Shown here in pieces: positions 43,775 to 54,874 of a DNA stretch of 64,000 nucleotides (position 1 is its first letter; every line of letters starts with the position of its first letter). The stretch comes from Varroa destructor (lineage: Eukaryota; Arthropoda; Arachnida; Mesostigmata; Varroidae), in assembly GCF_002443255.2 (NCBI RefSeq), contig NW_019211455.1, forward strand, positions 17,397,126 through 17,461,125, in the 5' to 3' direction. The notes beneath the pieces were generated by a model, which worked only from the letters and a program-made list of their open reading frames with translations, was not told where the DNA came from and searched no databases. The position numbers and the translations under genes were made by a program.

Positions 43775-45584
43775 GGTTCACGTTCAGTTCATCCCGAACT
43801 GAAAGCAAAAGCAGACAGATTCATACAGTCGGACTGCAGACTTGTTTAGGCTGTAGGGTTTATCGAAATGGATCTAGATGTGCACCAGCCAGAAGTGTGG
43901 CAGCACGTGTCATTTCTTTCCAGCTGAGGCGCCACCATCGCCTTCGCGACTGGCCGCTTTCAGTGCGCTATGAAAGACGGCGGTGGGTGCTATCAGAGAT
44001 GATAAAAAATGAAAGGGGTACAGTACGCAGCAGCAAGATTGTACTGGCAGTGTGGTGACTGGGATTCTCTCTTTTTTCTACACGCCCGTAGAATGCTTCG
44101 TCGGTTACCCCCGGTGCTCCGGTTCAGAGGAAAAAAATATAGAGAAAAAAGGGGCGTCGTTGGAAGTTACCAGGGATGATACAGATAGAGAGAATAATGG
44201 AAGAAAGTTTTTTTGTTACCATCTAAGAACCATCCTCACCCAGATCTGCACTTCGAAATTCCCTTCCCTTTGACCGTAGCTCCCAACTCGACTCTACCTC
44301 CAGACTGCTGCCACGCACCGCGGACTCAAGAGTAAATCTGGAGAAAGATTAGAGTCGATGAATGAACGACAGAACCGACAGGTGAACCAATAGACTAACC
44401 GAGTGCGATCTAACTTAACAACGAAGCAAGAAGATGAGTACACAAGGGTCTCGAAAATATATAAAAAATTGAAAGAAAAAACTGAAGTGGATCGGTGGCG
44501 GTAGTTGCAGCAGGAAGGACGGCCAAAACTGCTGTAGTAGTTGTATGGAATGGCTCAGTAAATGAAAACGTGAGAAGAGGCCAACAAAAGGTCAGATAAA
44601 GTGGCAGAGGTTGAAATTCAAGTGAACGAGCGGACGTAATTAAGCATGCCATTGCTCTCTTCTTGATGTCGCATACGCCTGTGCGAGTCATCTTCGAACC
44701 AGCACACATCTTCTTTATCTCAATTTGTCGATGTCCAGTCAATTTTCCTTCTCTGGTTGGTTCTCAGAAGGGACTACCAACTAGTTAGGCTATCGAGCTC
44801 TCGACCTCCAATCTTCATCGACAGTCGTTGGCTCTCGATGGCTTTAGTCGGACTTTTTACTGCCATCATCAAAATCGCAGCCGCGACAACCCCTCTGAGT
44901 GGTTGTGGAGGGACTCGTGGAAGGAAATGACGTGGCAAGGCGACACCATCGTTGTCACACCATTGGCTCTTAGGTTAGAACTCGACCATGATCGGTGAAG
45001 CAAGCGGAACCAGGCATCACGTGCGCAACATACCAAACGCAACTCTACTTAAAGCTGAGCCGCGATAGTCTCTGAGAGGCAGAGCTACTACTACCCTGCG
45101 TATGTCGCACTACCAAAACATAATATATACTACACTCAAAAGTTTAAAGAAAATACCACACTGATCAAGTGTAAAAATTGACGTAACACATTCGGGCAGG
45201 ATGATTTTTTTGAGTAGAGAGCAATCGAAGTTCGAAGCGTAGTTGCAGCGATAAGAAATAGGAATCCATAAAATAGACTCTTCTTATAAGACTAAACAGA
45301 TTATATCAGCTTTAAAATAAATTGGGGGCTCTTATTTTTCGCAGCACAAAAAAACATCGACCCTTCATACGTTTTCTCACGGGCCTAAAGTATTATTCTG
45401 GTGTGTTTGTTCATACGGCGAGATTGTAAGTTAAAGAGATTACAAATCGCCTGTTCAATCGTACCCAATGCTCACAGGCAAAGGCGCACAATGGCATTAA
45501 GTCAAATGTCAATGTTCAAGCAAATATCAATATTCTTCATAAACCCACTTTCTTATATTTTTCTAAATAAATAAAGGCAAACCC
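43775..45584. other. stretch without a firm gene
   Basis: A minus frame at 44410-44709 starts with MCAGSKMTRTGVCDIKKRAM and becomes threonine/leucine-rich; it has no splice or start support. A plus frame at 44052-44273 is likewise unsupported. No repeats or RNA genes seen. Confidence 0.45.
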
Positions 45585-45782
45585 TTATTCAACTATATCT
45601 AAGTCGACGCCCGGGCTTACCAGCACCCGCTGGCTGCTCGGTGTCCTACAGCTTACATCAGTGCTTGTACCTATATTTAGGCATTTGGAACGCCAGTCCG
45701 TTGTTCTATGCCATTGGCATTGACCCTTCGTCTTGACGAAAAGCAAATGAGCACACGTGAAAAAGCCTCTTAATTTATACAT
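45585..45782 (-). CDS. hypothetical 65-residue ORF or first exon
   Basis: Minus-strand ATG at 45782 opens 65 codons to TAA. It begins MYKLRGFFTCAHLLFVKTKG and has four cysteines (residues 10, 22, 34 and 45). A GTAAGC donor inside the frame after SSQRVL would make it a first exon. The N-terminus is weakly signal-like. The start context is poor (T at -3). No family recognised. Confidence 0.32.
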   Translation of the reverse strand: MYKLRGFFTCAHLLFVKTKGQCQWHRTTDWRSKCLNIGTSTDVSCRTPSSQRVLVSPGVDLDIVE

Positions 45783-46169
45783 AAAAATATAAAAATGCTG
45801 ACCTTAAGCATAGGCAATAAAATGAGTACTAGCCAAAATTGCACAGAAAAGTGCTTTTGTGGTTCTAAGTAAAACAAAAAATATTTTTTCTCAGCGTCTC
45901 AATCCTTCTAAGCACACAATACGATATTCGTTATAGGATAAATGAAGGATCTAATCTAGAAATTTGTCCCGAACATACGTTTTTGGGTGTCAGCTGCAAT
46001 CTTCTAGTAATAAAACTCATTGACTGGGGCAGCTTTTTGAAAATAAACGACACTTACCTAACTAACCGATGACGACTAATGACTGACTCTTGTTAAAACG
46101 ATATAAGGAGCACATGAGAACGGTTCGTGCAATAAACCACAGCGCCATATACGTGTAAATAGAAGAAAT
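45783..46169. other. A+T-rich stretch without a gene
   Basis: No supportable frame. An AG|GTAAGTG donor on minus at about 46057 has only a short frame before it. Confidence 0.5.
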
Positions 46170-46505
46170 TCAATGCAGCTTCTTGATAGCCACATAGCGT
46201 ACTACAGCGTTCTGCCGTGTTGTAGTGTAACAGTATTGTGCTTGCCTACTCTCCTTACGGGATCCTTTTGAAGCTATCATTTTCGAAGCAAAGCATCGAT
46301 ACACCTCATTTCGAACTGAACATTGGTTTGAAGCAGTGCTCGATATATGGTAATAGCGGACGTGAAATGCAAGATATTTCGCCTGTGAACTCAAACAAAG
46401 ATGGTAAAGTATGTGCTCAAAGCTAATATTTTTGTGGAGCTCGTTAAACACATTCAAAAACACACCTTTTGTTGAAACTGGCCCAAGCAACCTGTTTTTA
46501 GGCAT
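46170..46505 (-). CDS. hypothetical 111-residue ORF; plus strand also open
   Basis: Minus-strand ATG at 46505 opens 111 codons to TGA in about 42% G+C. It begins MPKNRLLGPVSTKGVFLNVF, has no signal peptide, and is basic towards the C-terminus. On plus, 46234-46403 is open between an AACAG acceptor and a GTAAAG donor, and a second frame from an ATG at 46411 continues to 46674. The minus frame is single and intact, so I prefer it slightly. No family recognised. Confidence 0.33.
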   Translation of the reverse strand: MPKNRLLGPVSTKGVFLNVFNELHKNISFEHILYHLCLSSQAKYLAFHVRYYHISSTASNQCSVRNEVYRCFASKMIASKGSRKESRQAQYCYTTTRQNAVVRYVAIKKLH

Positions 46506-46734
46506 TCACCGTTGTGATGTATTCCCTCTTAAAACCCCAGAAGCGATTTTCGCTTCAAAATATACCACGGTCTATCAAGACGTTCTTCATGTACCTGCTA
46601 GCGTCAATGGAAAAACAGGAGCTACACGGAGGGTAAACAAAGGGTTAAGCAGGTTGATGGTTAGGCTGGTCTAAAGGGCGAAGTACCCGAAGAACAGCCT
46701 TGTGAAGCTGTCTCGTGTGAAGTCAAGTCTTATA

Positions 46735-46785
46735 GCGGGTTGATCCGGCAGAACACGAGCCGTTAATCGTGTCGGCCACCTCAAC
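46735..46785 (-). repeat. tRNA-Ser-like relic
   Basis: On minus, TGGCCGACACGATTAACGGC at 46759-46778 closely resembles the TGGCCGAGTGGTTAAGGC A-box half of serine or leucine tRNAs. A weak B-box-like GGATCAACCCGC follows at 46736-46747, too close for an intact tRNA. Read as a deleted copy. Confidence 0.33.
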
Positions 46786-48046
46786 CCCTAAGTCATCCTC
46801 TGTGAGTAAGCCTAGCTTGCCAGGGCTCCTCGTGGGCCAACTTTTGCAGTAATCGCTCGCACTAGCCATATAGAAGCTGCGGAACAGGCATTGTCACACA
46901 GCCACATGTAACACGGCAGACTATGCCAATGTCGACGTGGAACAGCAAAGCTCAGGACAATACCTTGGCGAGAAGGATTTACGTCACCTCTGAGTCACCA
47001 CAACCCACTTACAGATCCAAGAATGCAGGGCAGACTAAAAGAGGCGTCCCCTCTTTCAACAGCCTTTCTAAATCCATATATATACGGCTCTAACAAGACA
47101 GCTAGGTGTTGTATCGCATGTATGAATTTGGTTATATCGTACTTGTTGTGTAAGAGGGTATATTAGAATGACATGGGTCCATTTCACAGTGGGCTTACAG
47201 AAAGTGTTTGGTCCCTACACTGTTGCTAAACTAATATTTTGTTGTATTATCATTACGTCATCACATTGTTCCGACAATTTTTTCCAGTGACGTGGAGCAC
47301 AAATTCGAATAATAGAGCAGATTTAGAAAGAGAGAGAGAGAGCAAGGTATTTCCCTTTACTTTTGCAGAGCCTCTATATATGTTTAATTTGCGACTGACG
47401 GCAGAAATGAACAAACTTCTTTGATCATTCATCATTAGATATTACACCACCTTATCGATCAAGGTTTCTTTCTTAAAAAGTTGACGTCCTTCGACTAACT
47501 GCAGATGGGCTATCCACAATCGGGGATACCTCATTTTCCTTCAAATCGAAGAACGGCGACAGTCGAAATGCAAGCGTACTTCGCTCAAATGCACCAAGTA
47601 CTAACAAATAAAAACTGCACATTACTATAAAAAAAAAAACAGAAAAATTTCATCGTTGTATTACACCGCCGGAGAAATAAAACGCAATATCTAGGGTTGA
47701 ACATCGGCGTTCCTTACTCAACAGTTTGCAGAATAAAATCCCTTACCAAGGTGTTCCATTATCCATGAATAAAAGGCTTTATAATTAACTATGGGACAAT
47801 TGTATGTACTGGTTAAACCTTCAGGCATCCTGCAGTGCGTCATACCTAACCAAAAATTATCTTGTAGTTGTCAAAAAACCGAGGTCGAGTCATAAGCATT
47901 CGGCGTCTAGTGAGTTCCGTTAAGCGTTCATGAGGCCAAGATTCTTCGGTGCGTTCCACGCTTTCGTTGTCACGTTTGCGGCTGCTGCTGCTGCTGTTGT
48001 CGTCGCTGCCGTTTTATGGGCGACTATCCGGGAAAAAATCGCTTAA
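46786..48046. other. stretch without a gene, two microsatellites
   Basis: Contains (AG)7 at 47329-47342 and (GCT)5 at 47981-47996 with degenerate flanks, plus an A10 run at about 47630. Short overlapping frames at 47239-47435 are not supported. Confidence 0.5.
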
Positions 48047-48271
48047 TTACAAAGTGTCGTAGCAAAAACATGTATTAAAATGAGAAACTTCGTTATAAAT
48101 ACAATTGCAACGAATCTCTGAGGATAGGGGGGTTTCGCATCTGAGGGTTTCGCCTACGTAGGTCGACGTACGGTGGTAATATACGATTTGAGGTGGTTCA
48201 TTAGCATTTATATTACATATAAGCGTAAAATTAATACGAAGTAAAATGTCCAATATTGTAGCTAGAGTCAT
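48047..48271 (-). CDS. candidate secreted cysteine-rich peptide, 74 residues
   Basis: Minus-strand ATG at 48271, in the context AAAATGA, opens 74 codons to TAA. Residues 1-23 (MTLATILDILLRINFTLICN, then INA) are hydrophobic and could act as a signal peptide, though an arginine interrupts the core. The predicted mature part begins near NEPPQIVYY and carries five cysteines at 45, 55, 57, 68 and 70, including two CxC pairs (RCNC and TCFC). It ends YDTL. The frame is open upstream for 15 more codons without ATG. A small disulfide-rich secreted peptide is the inference; an exon of an extracellular domain is the alternative. No family matched. Confidence 0.4.
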   Translation of the reverse strand: MTLATILDILLRINFTLICNINANEPPQIVYYHRTSTYVGETLRCETPLSSEIRCNCIYNEVSHFNTCFCYDTL

Positions 48272-51064
48272 TTTATAGAACACAAAAAGTAGCCACGTGA
48301 ACTTATGACGAGGCAACTATGAAATGTATGATTTTACATTTCGAAACCAAGAGAAAAGCATTATGCGTCTCGGACGATGCGTTTCTTTGTAGTGTATACA
48401 GCAATATACCCTTATAGCTAAGTACACACCCTTTACTTGGTGCTGTACCATATCGCCTCCAACGCTGCTAGCATTAACTGTGCACAAACGCACTTTGCAA
48501 GTAAGTAGAGCCCAAAACGGTTTAATGGGGCAGACGAAATACATATGCCTATTTAGATCAGACCCGAATGGTTGCATTGGCCCAGACTGAAGAAGGTGGA
48601 AAAGGACTGAGTAGAGCCAGTTCTCGTAAGTAAGTTGCACTAGAGCAATCAGTGAATCCAGCCGCTAAAGCTACCTGGCCGTCTGCACGAGTTCACGATG
48701 TGCATGCTGGCAGTCCTGGGATTTGCACGCATGTTGCTGGTCCTTCCAATTCGACAAATGCTATAAGGAAACTTACTCCCAGTAGCTTTTCTATCTGCCA
48801 CCGTGCATCAGTTTAAGATAATGGAATGAGACCTGTGCCCTTACTACTTCTGCGTCACCGCCATAGGTTGCACCTGTGACTGCCAGCTATGCTCACGTGT
48901 TTTTCTGCTAGTTAAAACCGTCTTTAAACGGATCGCGTTTCAACAATTTTGGGTCTTCTGAAAAAACTGACGAATCCACGGCGCAGAAGCTAGAATACGG
49001 ATGCAACAGTGTAGAGCAATACAGCTGTCGCCCGGTGCAAACCGACACTGGTGTGCCTACCTAACACATACCGTCCCGCAAGCGTCGAACACAGGGCATC
49101 AGCCGGGCACGGCTTGACCGCTGAACCCCTGCTTTGAGAGTGGCTAGACACTAATACAGCGACAGCAATAGCGGTGGACACCCCACATACACTCCTTACT
49201 CGAAGGAATCCAATATAGGTCACACGTCCCTACCCGTACGCAAATTATAAGGGAGTGACAAGAAACCCATGGTGCGGGGGATGCGTCAGCCTGCACGACT
49301 TGGTCGATTTTTCTGCTGATCGACACGCACGCTGGTTGTGCATATACCTACGTATCTGGCAGGTAAGCGTGGGAAGAGGCGACAAACAAGAACGACACAG
49401 AAAATTTGCAACTGGGCTGCTGCTGGGAAAATTTGCTGGGAGCTGACAAACATGGAGCAATGCTTCATGATGGCTGTATTGCGTAGAAACCTATGAACCT
49501 ATGCCGATGTTATACCCGGCCTGTTTGTGGGCTTTCAAATCTGCCCCCTCAGTTGACGATGTATGTTGTTTAGTGCAGTAAATTAGGTTGCAATACCATG
49601 TTCGTATGCGTTAGGTAAAATAATTCCCTTGGTATTTACCTAACTATTTGGGCAATACGCTATGAAGGGGTGCCGTTTTCGGAACATTTGCTGCTTCGGT
49701 TGTTTCTTACAGAACTGACCATAAGCTGTGTCAGTTGTCGAAATAGACGAATGTAGAAGTCAATTCATAAAACAACAGTGACGTAATAAAACTATTATAA
49801 CTTTATTGCTTTAAGAAGACTAAAGATTATTAGCCCGATCGCAGCACTTATGCTACAAAAAATAGATTAGACAATGCCACTATTAATATAACTTCAACAT
49901 TACATTATTGTCAACGGTAGCAGCATCTCTTGCAATTTGCGTCCCGACATTTTGTTGCTGACGCCATTCCGGATTTATCTTGAATACAAGAACGATAAGG
50001 TTCCGCGTACATTCAGCCAGTCATGCTACATGATGCGGATTTTGTTATTCCTATGACAGCCGTCATCGCAACCAGTCAGCAATTGATCTTTGTAGAGTTT
50101 ATTGACACCCTTTAATTTACCTGTGTTTTACTAGCGCTTGGGCCTTGCGCTAGCCAATGTTCAGCTTTATTTCAGATTTACCTATCTTAGACGACGATAG
50201 CTACTTTGCAGATAAATGCTAAACTTCTGATAACGACGGACCACGATTTAACATGCATGCCAGGTTGCTTCTAGCAGACTGGTCTTTAGATGTAAAATCC
50301 GTTGTTAGCGTGACCTTTCAAACACTTCGTGATGACTCTGACCGCGTTCTGGTAACTCTGGTAACTGGTGATTGATAAGCACCGATGGCACGCAGAGAAC
50401 AACATGACACAGTTGGCCGCTAGATTCAATGAGTAACGGTTAATACGGTTATTCTGGCGAAACTGGCGGAGTATCGCATTAACAGAAGTGAGCACGATTA
50501 AGCAAAGCAGCAGCTGTTAAAAGCACTGATTGAAGATTTGGTAGAAAGGTAAATTCTCCGTTTGCATAAAAGAAGTAGGTCCGCAATAACACATGTTGTT
50601 ATTCTATTAACGGTAAATTAGGAAGCCGATGCCCATTGATAGGTCGCGACCTAAGCGTTTAATATTTAAAATCGTCACATACATCGAGTTCTGGACATGC
50701 CCGCTGGTGCCGCCAACCCCGCTAGCGCCGTCGGCATTTGGCTTTCGGACATCAGCTATTGCGGTATGTTTTCTGTTAGCGTCAAGCCTTAACACGTATT
50801 GCATAGTCGAAGAGATAACGTTTTGCTATACATAAAACATATTATCGGTTAGCGGCGGAACTCTGGGACACTTGCATTTATTGTTATGTCTACGAACGAC
50901 ACGATGATCAGGCCTCGGAGGCTGAGATCGATGCATTGATGAATAACATCATAAACTTTGCAATCCTTGACCAAGACATACAGATCGAAGACAACGCAAA
51001 TGATAATTGTGGTACAGTTAGCTTTTTGATAATGTTATTAGTAGTCTCATATGTAAAATCCGAT
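48272..51064. other. stretch without a firm gene
   Basis: A minus frame at 48317-48640 (segment YENWLYSVLFHLLQSG) is open without ATG. On plus, 48557-48625 reads from an ATG to a GTAAGTAAG donor at 48626 (MVALAQTEEGGKGLSRASS). These are mutually exclusive and unproven. Beyond, frames near 49000-49470 and 50286-50835 lack signals. Confidence 0.4.
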
Positions 51065-51256
51065 TTATGTAGAAACTGCTACGGAGTAATATGGCAATTT
51101 TATGTTAGCGGAACCCCAAGAAGGGAGACATCTAATGACGAAGTTACAATAAACTCTGAACTTATCTACTAGAATTTTTCGGTGTGCGAAAATGCAAATT
51201 ATTAAAAAAATTATTACTAGTTCAAATATGAAGATGTCTTTGGGGATGTGTTTCAT
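51065..51256 (-). CDS. 63-residue candidate membrane microprotein
   Basis: Minus-strand ATG at 51256 opens 63 codons to TAA. After MKHIPKDIF comes a hydrophobic run (IFELVIIFLIICIFA, residues 10-24), then a basic segment (HRKILVDKFR), the order expected for a signal anchor. A+T-rich DNA favours such hydrophobic frames by chance. The start context is weak. No family recognised. Confidence 0.25.
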   Translation of the reverse strand: MKHIPKDIFIFELVIIFLIICIFAHRKILVDKFRVYCNFVIRCLPSWGSANIKLPYYSVAVST

Positions 51257-52597
51257 TTATGAAGAGAAATGGCGCTTGCGAATATCCTATAAAAATTGAT
51301 TTGCAACTATTTGTATAGCTCGTATTGCCAACAGTTGGGGAGAAGTTGAGAGGTGTTGAAGACAATTGGGATGTATCAACTGCTTCACTATGCAAGCGTC
51401 TACTTTATAAAGTGATTATTAGTTGGGCTTCGAGGGTGACTACTGCCGTTACAGTTGTACCTGACAATAAAGCAAATATGATTCTCTGTTCGGTGCACCA
51501 TCGGTGGCTAAGCGTGGCGACTGCCTGATATTTAAAGTTCACAGTGTCGGCTGGTGCAAACTTCCGAGAGCGTCGCATATAAGTTGCTTTTTACAATGCG
51601 CTCTAATGCACCTATTACCCCGTAGTCCTGCAAAAGGTACCGTATGCCGGCATCTGGAACGTCTTAGGTTCGGTTTCACCAGGCCATATCCTCTGTAGTA
51701 GCAGCGACGATGTTTGTAGTCCTTGTGAATAACTGAAGTATAATTGTAGTCTAGATGCTTTAGTTAGTAAATGCATAAACAAATTATAATAAATAATGTC
51801 ACAAAAATGCTATGTGGCAATAGAAAAGTTGAAAGAATAATGTAGATTTTGTTGAGTATATGTACCACCATGCACGCTATAACTATCATTGGCCTTCTAT
51901 AGACAAGTCAGGCTCAATTAAACAATCGAAAACGGATAAGTTAAGGCTTCTCGTTCGGAGCAGATCTTGCCGCTGGTAAACTACGACTACTGATGGCCAC
52001 TGGCACGTTTCTAGCATCGTAGCACTCATTACAGGATCGTAATTCTGTTCAAAAATGCTTGGCCAGAGCTCGTTTCGGCCTGGCGTGCCTTACCCTTGAC
52101 GAGACACAACAATTTACCGACGAACAGCCACTCTTCCCGAAGCAACCCATCTTCTCTGTAAAACAAATAACACCTATCGATTTGCATAATATATATGTGT
52201 GTGTCTTCTATCGTTTGGTTACCTTCTACTGTTACAGGCTTTGCCAGTTGAATATGTATGTTTATTTGCTTTGAATATGGACCGTTTTGATTCAATACAC
52301 CCCGACAGCAGTCGAAGCACAAAAGGCCGTTTAAAAAATGCGCTAATAAAAGCGTGTCTTCACTTCATACATATTGCTCAGGAAGACTAAGCTACCGCGT
52401 GTATCATTTCTTAATAATGTATTTCCGCGCGCTTTGTCGTGCATCGTGTAATTTTATCGGTTATTGGAAATAATATAAAGTATTATTATTGTTATTATCG
52501 AGTTAACAGATAAGTTTAGGTCGATTGTTTCACTCGTCCCAAACCAAAGAGTTTTAAAAAAAATTGTGCTTTTTTTCACCAGCTTTCGTTTGAGTTT
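51257..52597. other. stretch without a firm gene
   Basis: Frames at 51325-51698 (plus) and 52029-52390 (both strands) overlap and lack support. ATT/TTA-rich simple DNA near 52480. Confidence 0.45.
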
Positions 52598-52981
52598 TCA
52601 TTTGATCAACATAAAAGAACCTGATCCAAACAGCCGATGCGACGTACCGCGTATAGCTACTCTTCGAAGTTTTTGAGGGCATACTGCTTCGTTTGGTTTG
52701 AAATAAAGACTTTTACCTGCAATACCTGAACCACTCGTAATGACGGATACCATGGCGTTAATGGAGGTGGGCGATGAAAATCCACAGCATATGCTGCAAT
52801 AGAAGAGACCAATGTGTACCGACCTCTTGCCGTTATTCTGGACTCTTCTGGATCTCTGAAATTGATCGTGTCCTAAAGAGGCCATTGAGCTGGGCGGAAA
52901 TTTGTGCTTCATGACTTCAGTAATGGCCATATATGGCATTAATAAAGTACGGTAGGCATGGAAATACGTAAACAGGGACAT
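52598..52981 (-). CDS. hypothetical 127-residue protein
   Basis: Minus-strand ATG at 52981 (A at -3) opens 127 codons to TGA in DNA near 41% G+C. It begins MSLFTYFHAYRTLLMPYMAI, contains a basic central part (QRSRRVQNNGKRS), a cysteine-containing YCSICCGF and a small-residue stretch (VSVITSGSGIAGKS), and ends FGSGSFMLIK. Codon use looks varied, without simple repeats. There is no signal peptide. This is the longest ATG-initiated frame in the right half lacking an equally good rival on the other strand. Family not recognised. Confidence 0.42.
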   Translation of the reverse strand: MSLFTYFHAYRTLLMPYMAITEVMKHKFPPSSMASLGHDQFQRSRRVQNNGKRSVHIGLFYCSICCGFSSPTSINAMVSVITSGSGIAGKSLYFKPNEAVCPQKLRRVAIRGTSHRLFGSGSFMLIK

Positions 52982-54376
52982 CTTTCCTTATAGATGATGG
53001 TAAATCCAAACAGAGATTACATATGTTTAAAAAAAATTAGATCTTGAAGGAATCCTTCGACCTAATCCATCCGATTGTCTTCTACTTAGCTGGCGTCTAA
53101 TTTCTTAAACTGTATAAAGTGTACTACATAGAGGATGTATATCGATAGTTTCTGAAACTATTAACATTGACCGTTCTGAAGGGCAAGGGCGACTAGTAAC
53201 AGTAGCAAAGAGTGTTCAAAGAAATCTCATAAAAAATAGTTGTGCTTTCAGGTATCTATTTATTGACTCATATTATAAAGCAATTTTTAACTAGTTTGTA
53301 CTGATTCCAATCAGCTAACTAGTATCAAGGAGATCTTGTATGAAATAAGCGAAGAGCAGATTTGATAATTTCTCTATGAAGTTCGCTTAACTAGCCTATG
53401 GATACTTTTAACCTAACTCAATGGCATTTTCCACATAAAGAGGATATTACGACGAACATGATTTTCCAGGTAAATCGCGAACCCACCCTAATTGCCTATT
53501 ACTAAAATGTAAATATTACAAGAGACAATATAACCCATTAAGCCCAATAGTCTTTGCGGCATTCCGTTGTTTATCATACGTCAGCTGCCGCTGCTGTTGT
53601 TACCGCAATCGGTCCTTCCAGGTTGAGTCGTTTTTTGGTCAATTCATCTCTTTGACTGATAACCACTCGGAAACATCCATCTCCCTATCGATATCTTTTT
53701 CTTCGCAGATGACGTATGATAGAAATTTTGACATTTAAAAGCTTCGCGAATGTTCTGAAATTGTTTGCGATGGAGGTAAGACGACGGAAGCACCATTACC
53801 GAACTAAGGTTCAATGTCTCTGTCCACCTTTCCTCAGCCCTTACAACATGCCTCGAAAACTATTCGTACCGTACGTATATACAAGCATAACGTACTCATC
53901 TAAATAGCTAGCCGTGAGTTTGCCACCATAAGAATTCAGAAGAATAGAAAACGATGCCAGGGACGCTTCAGGCAGGAGGAACACCGAATATTCGCTGCCA
54001 TTGCACTGCTGTTGCGTCTCACCTGTAGAAATGATTTATTCTCTGTCATGTTTCGAGAAACCACTGGTTCCATAGAAAGGCGTTTATTAAAATGTACGAC
54101 ACCAACCCGATAATCCGCTCTGTTTCTCGACTATGGCGCCTACCGTCGCTGTTCCTATTGCGGTTACCAACGCCGACCCCCCTTTGACAGTCAAAGCAAC
54201 GGGTTTATTTTAGACTTCTTTCGTTGATGTTGTGACTATGGATGTCGATAGTGACACAATCGTATTGCTAGAAGAAATGTTGCAGTTTTGGCTATTTGTT
54301 TCTTTCATCAGCCAGCTTAGTTGATTGATCAGATATGAAAAGCATATGATTGTTTGTTAATCGCTTTGATTACAAT
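52982..54376. other. A+T-rich stretch without a firm gene
   Basis: A plus ATG frame at 53716-53907 is open but unsupported. No repeats or RNA genes are visible. Confidence 0.45.
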
Positions 54377-54578
54377 CTACTCTGTACGAAGTGTTGTTAG
54401 ATAGAGTAGTGCTGGTGGCAGTGGCATCATTATTGCACCCTGTTCGATTATGATCATTACATTGGCACGTTTGTCTAGGTTTATATTGCTCTTGTCCTCA
54501 TGGCTGTGGCAATACGGCCGATGCTTTTCCAGCTGTAGCAGAACCATATCATGTAAGTTCAAGTTACCAACGACGCTG
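54377..54578 (-). CDS. candidate terminal exon, 66 residues
   Basis: On minus, a strong acceptor (CTGACTTCGTTTGCTATTTGTTAG) ends at 54579. One base completes a codon and 66 codons follow to TAG. The segment reads SVVGNLNLHDMVLLQLEKHR, then a histidine/acidic stretch (YCHSHEDKSNINLDKRAN) and a hydrophobic, proline-containing end. It is protein-like throughout, with no homopolymer bias. It lies head-to-head with the plus frame at 54602. No upstream partner exon and no family recognised. Confidence 0.38.
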
Positions 54579-54601
54579 CTAACAAATAGCAAACGAAGTC
54601 A

Positions 54602-54874
54602 GTGAGACTTCGTCTATACCTAAACGTTCTATTTAAAACCGAATATAAAAGGCTACTTTGGAACCTGATCGAATACCTACTTACTATGCCTTTTTTCCGT
54701 GTTCAAGGTCTACATCGCAAAGGGCCCGAGATTATGGGCTTGTGCTTTGCTGTGCGTTATGCACACTCGACCTGTGCAAATAATGAATGTTATTCGAAAA
54801 CCTGCACCGTTCCCGGTAATTATGAGAAAAATGCAGACGACATTACTGTTCGCTTTGGCTTACATGCATCATAA
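54602..54874 (+). CDS. open frame of 90 residues (weak)
   Basis: The frame starts after a CTAAC branch-like site and GTCAG, without ATG, and runs to TAA. The segment RLRLYLNVLFKTEYKRLLWN is basic and helix-prone. Further on there are four cysteines, including NECYSKTCTV. The pyrimidine tract is poor. An alternative frame overlaps (54699-54914). No family recognised. Confidence 0.22.
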   Translation: MRLRLYLNVLFKTEYKRLLWNLIEYLLTMPFFRVQGLHRKGPEIMGLCFAVRYAHSTCANNECYSKTCTVPGNYEKNADDITVRFGLHAS

